This document shows, piece after piece, positions 1 to 5,746 of a stretch of 7,633 nt of DNA (its first letter is position 1; the number at the start of each line of letters is the position of its first letter). The stretch lies in the NCBI GenBank assembly GCA_005792865.1, contig SXQR01000141.1, forward strand, positions 1 to 7,633. Reading direction: 5' to 3'. Under the pieces are notes generated by a model. It was not told the origin of the DNA, ran no database searches, and saw only the letters and a list, made by a program, of their open reading frames with translations. The position numbers were made by a program, and so were the translations under genes. Source of the stretch: Flavobacterium sp. (lineage in GTDB: Bacteria; Bacteroidota; Bacteroidia; Flavobacteriales; Flavobacteriaceae).

Positions 1-1089
1 AACGCGATCATGAACCTCTCATCGGAACTGAAGGCTACCGTCGCGGACGAAAACGCTGGTGCCAATCTTGAGATCATCCGTCAATCTTCGCAGCATTTGT
101 TGGGTTCGATCAACGACATATTGGATTTCTCAAAGATTGAAAAAGGTGAGATCCGGCTGCAACCGGCGGTTTTCGATCTCGCCGCGATGCTTGAAGGGAT
201 CAGGCGCTCCGCAGCCCGCCAGGCCGGTGAAAAAGGCCTTGACTTCCGTTTCGATATTGCAGGTGCGTTGCCTAAACGCGTGCTGGCCGATGAGCAGCGG
301 CTTTGCCAGGTGCTCAACAACGTAGTTTCAAATGCCTTGAAATTTACGGCGCAGGGCAGCGTCACGGTCGAGATAATCCCGGTCATCTCGGCGCAGGATC
401 TCAAACTGACGATGCGCGTGACCGACACCGGCGTGGGCATTGACCCGCAAAAGATGGAGCGGATCTTTGGCTCGTTCACCCAGGACAGCATCGACAACAA
501 GCGCAAATTTGGCGGATTGGGCCTCGGGCTTTACATCGTCCGCGCGCTGGTAGATCTCTTTGGCGGACAGATCGCCATCAAGAGCGAACCGGGCCAGGGC
601 ACGGCCTGTGAAATGTCAATGATGCTTGCCATTGCCGCGCTTCCTGAAAAAAGTGAGTCCGATAGCTTGGCGAACCCCGATTTGGGCGGCAGGGCGATCT
701 TGGTGGTCGAGGACAATGCGATCAACCAGATGGTTATCAAGATGATCACCAAAAAGTGGGCGAATGCCACGGTGGACTTCACCGCCAATGGCCGCGAGGC
801 GCTCGACGCCCTGAAGTCGCATGCCTATGACCTAGTGTTGATGGACCTGCAGATGCCGGTCATGGACGGCTACGAGGCCACGATTGCCATCAGGGCGGGA
901 GAGGCCGGGGCTTTGCATGCCCAAATCCCCATCATCGCCGTCACGGCCGATGTCATGGAATCGACGCGGGATCGTGTACGTGAAATCGGGATGGACGATT
1001 ACCTGACCAAGCCCGTCAAGGCCGAGGTGCTGTATGAGGCGGTCATCAAAGCATTGGAAAGGTCGGGCGTCAGGGCATTGGCCGATTGA
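1..1089 (+). CDS. Hybrid sensor histidine kinase/response regulator, C-terminal part (5' end outside window)
   Basis: The reading frame is open from base 1, and the first ATG (base 10) lies inside a domain, so this is a partial gene with its start upstream. Residues are numbered from the codon at base 1. Residues 1-48 are the end of a HisKA dimerisation domain: NAIM normally follows the SHEIRTPL H-box, and HLLGSINDILDFSKIEKG is the second helix. The phosphoacceptor His therefore lies just outside the window. Next comes HATPase_c with an N-box around N107-N111, a G1 box DTGVGI (D142, G146), an F-box IFGSFTQ and a G2 box GGLGLGL (171-177). A receiver domain follows, with acidic pair E237/D238, phosphoacceptor D282 in LMDLQMPVMDG, T315 and K337 in the TKP motif. 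The protein stops soon after the receiver, so no HPt or DNA-binding output domain is present at this end; the phosphate probably passes to a separate HPt or the receiver autoregulates the kinase. The sensed signal cannot be read from this part. Confidence 0.95.
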   Translation, partial: NAIMNLSSELKATVADENAGANLEIIRQSSQHLLGSINDILDFSKIEKGEIRLQPAVFDLAAMLEGIRRSAARQAGEKGLDFRFDIAGALPKRVLADEQRLCQVLNNVVSNALKFTAQGSVTVEIIPVISAQDLKLTMRVTDTGVGIDPQKMERIFGSFTQDSIDNKRKFGGLGLGLYIVRALVDLFGGQIAIKSEPGQGTACEMSMMLAIAALPEKSESDSLANPDLGGRAILVVEDNAINQMVIKMITKKWANATVDFTANGREALDALKSHAYDLVLMDLQMPVMDGYEATIAIRAGEAGALHAQIPIIAVTADVMESTRDRVREIGMDDYLTKPVKAEVLYEAVIKALERSGVRALAD

Positions 1090-1116
1090 GATCGCACAGC
1101 CGCGGCCCCGATTGCA

Positions 1117-1202
1117 GCGGCATCCTTTTATGGCCTCCTTTCGTACCCGAAAGCCGGTGCGCGCCCGCCATAAAAGATACAGCGGAAAGCGGGCTATGCC
1201 GC
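1117..1202. other. Nested inverted repeat between kinase and oxoamine synthase genes
   Basis: Three inverted repeats sit inside one another. The outer arms are GCGGCAT (1117-1123) and ATGCCGC (1196-1202). The middle arms are CTTTTATGGC (1125-1134) and GCCATAAAAG (1167-1176), a perfect 10-bp stem. The inner arms are CTTTCG (1138-1143) and CGAAAG (1148-1153) around a TACC loop. The element begins 28 bases after the kinase stop codon, which fits a role in transcript termination or 3'-end protection. However, no T-run follows the final arm, so it is not a classic intrinsic terminator. It could also be a structured RNA or a small interspersed repeat. The pairing is seen directly in the sequence; the function is unknown. 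Confidence 0.5.
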
Positions 1203-1249
1203 CGGAAATAAAATATCGGAATCGAATGCCGGGTTACCTTTAAAATATT

Positions 1250-1257
1250 TATTTTTG
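1250..1257 (+). promoter_or_regulatory. Putative Bacteroidota -7 promoter box (TATTTTTG) for the oxoamine synthase gene
   Basis: TATTTTTG matches the TAnnTTTG -7 consensus recognised by the Bacteroidota primary sigma factor. It lies 27 bases before the ATG at 1285, giving a short leader of about 20 bases. The preceding stretch (1241-1256) is strongly A/T-rich against GC-rich surroundings. No convincing -33 TTG element stands at the usual spacing, so this is a half-match. A TTG start codon at 1255-1257 would fall inside this box, which argues against using that upstream start for the gene. Confidence 0.5.
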
Positions 1258-1284
1258 CGCGCAAATAGAACTCCCCCGGGCATT

Positions 1285-2553
1285 ATGGTAAAAGATCTTT
1301 TTGAGCGTATTCAGAGCAACAAGGGGCCGCTGGGCAAATGGGCTTCGCAGGCCGAAGGTTATTATGTTTTCCCAAAACTGGAAGGCGACCTTGGCCCGCG
1401 GATGACGTTCCACGGAAAAGAGATACTCAACTGGAGCATCAACGATTACCTTGGGCTTGCCAATCACCCCGAGGTGCGCCAGGCCGATACCGAGGCCGCA
1501 CGGCAATATGGCGCCGCCTATCCCATGGGCGCGCGCATGATGAGCGGCCAGACCGATTACCACGAGCAATTGGAGCGCGAACTGGCTTCATTTGTGATGA
1601 AGGAATCGGCATACCTGTTGAATTTTGGTTATCAGGGAATGGTTTCGATCATCGACGCGCTGGTCACCAAAAACGATATCATTGTCTATGATGTGGACTC
1701 ACATGCCTGTATCATCGACGGTGTTCGCCTGCACATGGGCAAGCGCTTTACCTATAAGCACAACGACGTGGAATCCATGGAGAAGAACCTCCAGCGCGCA
1801 ACCAAGATGGCGCAGGAGACCGGCGGCGGGATCCTCTTTATCACCGAGGGCGTTTTTGGCATGCGGGGCCAGCAGGGCAAGCTTCGCGAGATCGCCGAAC
1901 TCAAAAAGAAATACAATTTCCGTTTGCTCGTGGACGATGCGCACGGCTTTGGCACGCTTGGCAAGACCGGTGCCGGAGCGGGCGAGGAGCAGGGCGTCCA
2001 GGACCAGATCGACGTTTACTTTTCAACTTTCGCGAAGTCCATGGCCAACATTGGCGCTTTTGTGGCGGCTGACAAGGATATCATAGATTACCTCAAATAC
2101 AACCTTCGGTCGCAGATGTTCGCCAAGTCGCTGCCGATGATCCAGACCGTCGGGTCCATCAAGCGCCTCGAGATGCTGCGGACGATGCCCGAACTCAAGG
2201 ACAAGCTTTGGGAAAACGTGAACGCTTTGCAGGATGGCCTCAAGCATCGCGGATTCAACATCGGCGACACCAATACCTGCGTCACGCCGGTTTATTTGAA
2301 CGGTTCGATTCCCGAGGCGATGATGCTGGTGAACGACCTGCGCGAGAATTACCACATTTTCCTTTCGATCGTGGTTTATCCGGTGATCCCGAAAGGCATT
2401 ATCCTGTTGCGCATGATCCCGACCGCATCGCACACGATGGAAGACATCAACCAGACCCTCGATGCGTTCGAGGCGGTCCGCGAGAAGCTGGTCAACGGTA
2501 CTTACCTCAAGCTTGCGGGCGAACGGACCGTGGATGTGAGCGAGGAGCGGTAG
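1285..2553 (+). CDS. PLP-dependent α-oxoamine synthase (serine palmitoyltransferase / cysteate acyltransferase / KBL / BioF group)
   Basis: This 422-residue protein has the usual α-oxoamine synthase length. The family condenses an amino acid with an acyl thioester, releasing CO2, in the cytosol. Visible PLP-site residues are H140 in DSHACIIDG (ring stacking), D217 and H220 in VDDAHGFG (pyridine nitrogen and ring contacts), and the Schiff-base lysine K251 in FSTFAKSMANIGAF. The FAKS/IGAF context resembles serine palmitoyltransferases (FSKSFASIGGF) more than the KBL/BioF GKALG pattern. I chose the ATG at 1285 because MVKDLFERIQ matches the start of flavobacterial homologues; a TTG ten codons upstream would overlap the promoter box. 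Flavobacteria carry a relative (Fjoh_2419 of F. johnsoniae, recalled from memory) that joins cysteate to fatty acyl groups for capnine and sulfonolipids. Candidate substrates here are cysteate or serine with a long acyl-CoA or acyl-ACP, or glycine with acetyl-CoA. No bio, tdh or sulfonolipid partner gene lies next to it to decide. Fold is very likely; substrate is open. Confidence 0.9.
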   Translation: MVKDLFERIQSNKGPLGKWASQAEGYYVFPKLEGDLGPRMTFHGKEILNWSINDYLGLANHPEVRQADTEAARQYGAAYPMGARMMSGQTDYHEQLERELASFVMKESAYLLNFGYQGMVSIIDALVTKNDIIVYDVDSHACIIDGVRLHMGKRFTYKHNDVESMEKNLQRATKMAQETGGGILFITEGVFGMRGQQGKLREIAELKKKYNFRLLVDDAHGFGTLGKTGAGAGEEQGVQDQIDVYFSTFAKSMANIGAFVAADKDIIDYLKYNLRSQMFAKSLPMIQTVGSIKRLEMLRTMPELKDKLWENVNALQDGLKHRGFNIGDTNTCVTPVYLNGSIPEAMMLVNDLRENYHIFLSIVVYPVIPKGIILLRMIPTASHTMEDINQTLDAFEAVREKLVNGTYLKLAGERTVDVSEER

Positions 2554-2640
2554 GAGAAGAAAGACCGCTGGTGCTGTGAGAAGAAAGACCGCTGCGCTGT
2601 GAGATGCAAGAAGCAAGAAGCAAGACCGCTGCGCTGCAAG
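2554..2640 (+). repeat. Degenerate ~23-37 bp repeats containing AAGACCGCTGcGCTG
   Basis: Starting at the base after the oxoamine synthase stop codon, a block AAGACCGCTG(C or GT)GCTG occurs three times, beginning at 2561, 2585 and 2622. The first two copies are followed by TGTGAG-type ends and spaced 24 bases apart. The third is embedded in GCAAGAA heptamers (partial array 2606-2625: two full copies plus GCAAGA). The block appears to be the older, diverged end of the heptamer array that follows. It contains no credible gene. Confidence 0.8.
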
Positions 2641-2698
2641 AAGCAAGAAGCAAGAAGCAAGAAGCAAGAAGCAAGAAGCAAGAAGCAAGAAGCAAGAA
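2636..2698 (+). repeat. Perfect heptamer tandem repeat, (GCAAGAA)x9
   Basis: Sixty-three bases consist of nine exact copies of GCAAGAA, strongly purine-rich on the + strand. The array ends 28 bases before the lipoprotein ATG. Because 7 is not a multiple of 3, the array is open in several frames and yields spurious minus-strand peptides of the LLASCFL type. Such arrays are prone to slipped-strand copy-number change. Its place between an upstream stop codon and a downstream start means copy number would change spacing or transcript structure rather than a protein. Confidence 0.95.
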
Positions 2699-2726
2699 GA
2701 ACTGCTAACACCTAAACCTGAGTTCA

Positions 2727-3197
2727 ATGAAATTTGCTATTTCCACATTAATCCTTGCAGTCCTTTTCATTTCATGTGAGGGAAAGAAGGAAACCGAAAC
2801 CAAAGTCGAGGGAAAGGCCGCGGAATCCGATGCCATGCCGGCCGCTGAAAGAAAAGAGTGTTTCCGCTATGCGGTCAATAAAGACACCGTCACGATGACC
2901 CTCACGCGCAACGCAAACAATGCCAGCGGCGAGATGCAGTACAACCTGTTTGAGAAGGACGGAAATTTCGGGACGTTTTCAGGTACTTTCATCGGGGATA
3001 CGCTTTATGCCGATTATACCTTTGAGTCCGAGGGAATGAAGTCGGTCCGTGAAGCGGTGTTCCTGCGCAAGGGCGACAAGATGTTCCAGGGCGACGGCGA
3101 GATCATCATCACCGGTGACAAGGTGACCTACCGCAATCCCAAGGCACTTTCATTTGGGAACAGTATTGTGCTTGAAAAGGTGGAATGTAAAAATTAG
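2727..3197 (+). CDS. Small predicted lipoprotein, function unknown
   Basis: This 156-residue protein begins with a short Lys-start, a hydrophobic stretch (residues 4-15) and a cysteine at C17 (LFISC), a relaxed Bacteroidota-type lipobox that predicts signal peptidase II cleavage and lipidation. The mature protein starts with a charged, low-complexity linker (C17 to about E44, CEGKKETETK). The rest (about 45-156) has alternating polar and hydrophobic residues with many Gly turns, suggesting a small β-sheet or barrel-like domain, perhaps calycin-like. Two cysteines, C45 and C154, bracket this domain and could form a disulfide in the periplasm or at the outer membrane. I recognise no named family. 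The start has no Shine-Dalgarno sequence, and no TAnnTTTG box is visible between the heptamer array and the ATG, so it may be read through from the oxoamine synthase gene. It is convergent with the GNAT-like gene. Confidence 0.85.
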   Translation: MKFAISTLILAVLFISCEGKKETETKVEGKAAESDAMPAAERKECFRYAVNKDTVTMTLTRNANNASGEMQYNLFEKDGNFGTFSGTFIGDTLYADYTFESEGMKSVREAVFLRKGDKMFQGDGEIIITGDKVTYRNPKALSFGNSIVLEKVECKN

Positions 3198-3248
3198 CAA
3201 TAACCTGTTCCTTTAGCCGATAGCCATCAGCTTTCGGTGGCCAAATCC

Positions 3249-4367
3249 TCATAAATCGATCCTGAACGTTCTCCTCCTCTTATGGATGATGGGGTCAAAA
3301 TTCTTCCATAGATTATGGATGGAGTGGTTTTCCTCGAGTTCGGGCGTGCGGATGCAGGTCGTGATGCCCCGCTGGGTGAACGTCTTGAAATATTCCTCAA
3401 AGATGATCGCGGTCACGCCCTTGTTCTGGTATTCAGGGTCGATCCCGATTAGGTAAAACAATACTTCCTTGCTGTTTTTCCTGGCCTGCAACAGGTGCCA
3501 CCATCCAAAGGGGAACAACTTACCGCCCGCTTTTTGCAGCGCCTGCGAGAACGACGGCATCACGATGCTGAACGCGACCAATTTCCCGTTGGCGTCGTCA
3601 ACGAACTTGATGTACTCCGGGTTGATGAGGTTGATGTACTTCTTCTTGAAATATTCCTTTTGGATATCCGATACCGCGACAAACGAGGACAGGTGCCTGT
3701 AGGTGTGGTTGAAGAGATCGAACATTTCATCCACACGCGGCATCAGTACCGATGTTTTCGAGAAATTGACGGCCTTGAGCCCATACCTTTTCTTGATCAG
3801 TGCCGATGCCTTGATGAAATTGTCGGGATTGACATTTGAAAAGGAAAATATGCTCTCGATGAACTCCTTTTCCCGAACGTAGCCCAATTGTTCGAGGTGC
3901 GTCACATAATATGGATGGTTGTACCAGGTGATCATCGTGCCCATCTGGTCAAATCCTTCGGTGAGCGCACCCACCTTGTCGAGATTGGAGAATCCGATGG
4001 GGCCCTCCACGTATTCGAGATTGTGCCCGCGTCCAAACTCGTAAACTTTTTCCAGAAGCGCCTTGGTCACTTCCAGATCGTCCACCACGTCGAACCACCC
4101 GAACCTGACCTTTTTCTTGCCCTGGTCACGAACCTCGTCCCAATTGATGATCGCGGCGATCCGTCCGGCCGGCACTCCGCCGCGGTAGGCGATATACAGG
4201 TGCGCGTCGGCACTGGTAAACACGGGATTTTTTTCCCTGTCGAATTGTTCTGTCTCGTCATTGATGAGCGGCGGGACCCAATAAGGGTTGTCTTTGTAAA
4301 GCCGGAAAGGAAATTTTACGAAATCCTCGATCTCGCGCTTTGTCAATGCTTCCTTGATGGTGATCAT
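3249..4367 (-). CDS. GNAT-fold acyltransferase-like protein (YghO-like family)
   Basis: This 372-residue protein has the N-terminal signature of YghO-like proteins, FVKFPFRLYKDNPYWVPPL (residues 16-34). A second half carries a GNAT-type acyl-CoA loop, EYQNKGVTA (Q314, G317), after the strand VLFYLIGID. The C-terminal end EENHSIHNLW...KRRRTFR (about 345-370) is also typical. The length suits a double-GNAT arrangement like FemAB or arginyltransferase folds. No signal peptide or membrane span is visible, so it is cytosolic. Relatives are often labelled GTP cyclohydrolase or hypothetical protein in databases; nothing here supports a cyclohydrolase. From memory, bacterial ceramide synthase (Caulobacter) is a GNAT-superfamily protein that N-acylates a sphingoid base, so N-acylation of an aminolipid is one possible role. 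The ATG at 4367 overlaps the preceding gene's TGA as ATGA, so translation is probably coupled to it. Substrate is unknown. Confidence 0.85.
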   Translation of the reverse strand: MITIKEALTKREIEDFVKFPFRLYKDNPYWVPPLINDETEQFDREKNPVFTSADAHLYIAYRGGVPAGRIAAIINWDEVRDQGKKKVRFGWFDVVDDLEVTKALLEKVYEFGRGHNLEYVEGPIGFSNLDKVGALTEGFDQMGTMITWYNHPYYVTHLEQLGYVREKEFIESIFSFSNVNPDNFIKASALIKKRYGLKAVNFSKTSVLMPRVDEMFDLFNHTYRHLSSFVAVSDIQKEYFKKKYINLINPEYIKFVDDANGKLVAFSIVMPSFSQALQKAGGKLFPFGWWHLLQARKNSKEVLFYLIGIDPEYQNKGVTAIIFEEYFKTFTQRGITTCIRTPELEENHSIHNLWKNFDPIIHKRRRTFRIDL

Positions 4368-5341
4368 TCGGGTTTTTCTTCGGTTGGAACCGCGTCCTTG
4401 CGCTTGCGTTTGTTCTCTTTTTCCTTCTTCTTGTCGTTCTTGGACTTTTCAGGTTCTTCCTTGGGCGCGCGAAGATAAACCTCTTCATAATCGGCGTCAA
4501 ATCGCCAGGAAAGCCCGATACCGCCGGTCAGCAGGCTGGGCGTGTTCTTGACATTGGCTCCGATCGAGGCATCGACCTGGATGTTTTCCCAAAGCAGGTA
4601 CGCCGCGCCACCGCGAAAAATGCCGTCCGAGTAGAAGTCGCTCTTGATCCCCTGGTGCTCGATAAAACCTGAAAGGCGCTGGTTGAACCCGCGGGTGAGG
4701 GTCAGGACATAGCCATAGGCCATGAAATCGGTGATGAGCTTGTCGGCGTAAATATTGGTCACGAAGACCCAGCGGTTGAACTGGTGCTGGGTGAGGACCA
4801 TCAGTTTGGGCGAAATCTTCTCCTCCTGCTGCGGATAATAGGGGCTGCCAAAAAGATTGAGGTTGGCACCGGCATAGACACCTATCGATGGGATGAGGTC
4901 GCGCCACCGGAATGAGTGGTTTTTTTTCCAGCTGTACAGGTCGGGCTTGCGCTCGTAATTCTTGTTGGGATCGTACACGAGGTATTTGGCGCCGATGAGT
5001 GCCTGCCGGATGCCGTTGAGGTCGCCGTCGGTGCCTGCGCCCGCAAACCGCACGTCGGCACGCTGGTACTGCACTTCGCCGATAATTTCCAGTTGCTCTA
5101 AAAATGCGCCGTACCGCAACATCAGGTCTCCCCCGAATCCATTGAGCTCGTATTCGGTAAGGTTGTGGTTTTCCTGGACGCCGTAAAAACCGGCTTCTGC
5201 CTGGAATACGGTCTTTCCCACCGAAAATGCCGACATGGATTCGCCCGGACGGTTGGAGTTGATGATGTCGGTAAACTGGGCCTGGGCATATCCGGCAAAG
5301 AGGAGCGGGCCCAGCAGGAGCAAGGTCTTGATCGTGCGCAT
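4364..5341 (-). CDS. Outer-membrane channel-like protein, MetA-pathway-of-phenol-degradation type (transporter)
   Basis: This 325-residue protein has a clear Sec signal peptide: MRTIK, a Leu-rich core, then AQA|QF with cleavage after A21. The mature part begins with FTDIINSNRPGESMSAFSVGKT, the typical start of Bacteroidota members of the Phenol_MetA_deg (MetA-like) barrel family, and continues with alternating amphipathic strands (for example VFQAEAGFYGVQ, LEIIGEVQYQRADVRF, GGIGLSWRF). The barrel appears to end near F281. An unusual Lys/Glu-rich tail follows (293-325, PKEEPEKSKNDKKK...). It probably sits in the outer membrane as a channel or scaffold; the phenol name reflects only the founding family member. 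It is the first gene of the minus-strand operon and overlaps the GNAT-like gene by four bases. A promoter box stands just upstream at 5364-5371. The ATG at 5341 is supported by the signal peptide that starts there. Confidence 0.85.
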   Translation of the reverse strand: MRTIKTLLLLGPLLFAGYAQAQFTDIINSNRPGESMSAFSVGKTVFQAEAGFYGVQENHNLTEYELNGFGGDLMLRYGAFLEQLEIIGEVQYQRADVRFAGAGTDGDLNGIRQALIGAKYLVYDPNKNYERKPDLYSWKKNHSFRWRDLIPSIGVYAGANLNLFGSPYYPQQEEKISPKLMVLTQHQFNRWVFVTNIYADKLITDFMAYGYVLTLTRGFNQRLSGFIEHQGIKSDFYSDGIFRGGAAYLLWENIQVDASIGANVKNTPSLLTGGIGLSWRFDADYEEVYLRAPKEEPEKSKNDKKKEKENKRKRKDAVPTEEKPE

Positions 5342-5363
5342 CGGTAGTGGTTTATTGGCCTAC

Positions 5364-5371
5364 CAAATGTA
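5364..5371 (-). promoter_or_regulatory. Putative -7 promoter box (TACATTTG, minus strand) for the barrel/GNAT operon
   Basis: Read on the minus strand, this is TACATTTG, an exact TAnnTTTG match, 22 bases before the ATG at 5341. The upstream side (5371-5395) is A/T-rich. No clear -33 TTG lies at the usual distance. It forms a divergent pair with the box at 5426-5433. Confidence 0.55.
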
Positions 5372-5425
5372 GCGTTTTATTAATTATTTATGAATGCCGA
5401 TTCGCAAAAAGCTGTACCGAATGCT

Positions 5426-5433
5426 TAAATTTG
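5426..5433 (+). promoter_or_regulatory. Putative -7 promoter box (TAAATTTG) for the DUF4834/YfhO genes
   Basis: TAAATTTG is an exact TAnnTTTG match, 16 bases before the ATG at 5450, giving a very short leader. A possible weak -33 element, TTCG, lies at 5401-5404. Together with 5364-5371 it shows that the 108-base gap 5342-5449 is a divergent promoter region. Confidence 0.55.
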
Positions 5434-5449
5434 GCGCAAATTCACATCC

Positions 5450-5704
5450 ATGCAGGAGGCGTCGTTTTCCGGTACGATCAAGATCATTTTATACATCGTC
5501 CTATTCTATTACCTTTTCAAGTTTGCGATGCGGCTGCTGTTGCCTGTGCTGATGCGCAAGGCGGTGCAAAAGGCGCAGGAGAACATGCGGCAACAGTTCG
5601 AGCGCGACGAATTTGACAGCCGGGGGATCAGGAAGCCTTCGGACCAGCGTGCCAAGAACTCGGGCCAGGTGGGCGAATATGTCGATTATGAGGAGCTCCC
5701 GTAG
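5450..5704 (+). CDS. DUF4834 family small membrane protein
   Basis: This 84-residue protein has the DUF4834 pattern: a start MQEASFSGTIKII, one hydrophobic membrane helix (about residues 10-35, IILYIVLFYYLFKFAMRLLL), a charged helix rich in Lys, Gln, Arg and Glu (36-55), a flexible segment and the conserved ending GEYVDYEEL (75-83). The family is found in Bacteroidota and has no known function; the single helix with a long cytosolic or periplasmic tail suggests a membrane-anchored accessory protein. The ATG at 5450 follows a good promoter box and gives the expected N-terminus. The YfhO gene starts 42 bases after its stop on the same strand, so the two are probably cotranscribed. Confidence 0.88.
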   Translation: MQEASFSGTIKIILYIVLFYYLFKFAMRLLLPVLMRKAVQKAQENMRQQFERDEFDSRGIRKPSDQRAKNSGQVGEYVDYEELP

Positions 5705-5746
5705 CCCAATTTTCTTATTTTTACGCGGCTAAACCGTTCCGGCCCG

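Noticed and set aside
1255..1284. TTG start giving ten extra residues on the oxoamine synthase
   Set aside because: The TTG overlaps the -7 promoter box, and the extra residues do not fit the family's N-terminus; the ATG at 1285 does.
2554..2698. CRISPR-like array
   Set aside because: The repeats are short and contiguous, without unique spacers of regular length, so this is a simple tandem repeat.
2023..2727. Minus-strand open frame of 234 codons with repeated LLASCFL peptides
   Set aside because: It is antisense to the oxoamine synthase and its repeats are only the heptamer array translated. The plus-strand gene has complete family motifs.
3223..3241. Hairpin GCCATC/GGTGGC in the convergent gap as a terminator
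   Set aside because: The stem is only 6 bp with one G-T pair and has no T-run on either side; a chance match cannot be excluded.
3888..4478. Plus-strand open frame of 196 codons
   Set aside because: It lies antisense to the GNAT-like gene and the barrel gene and shows no domain features; it is a shadow of GC-rich codon use.
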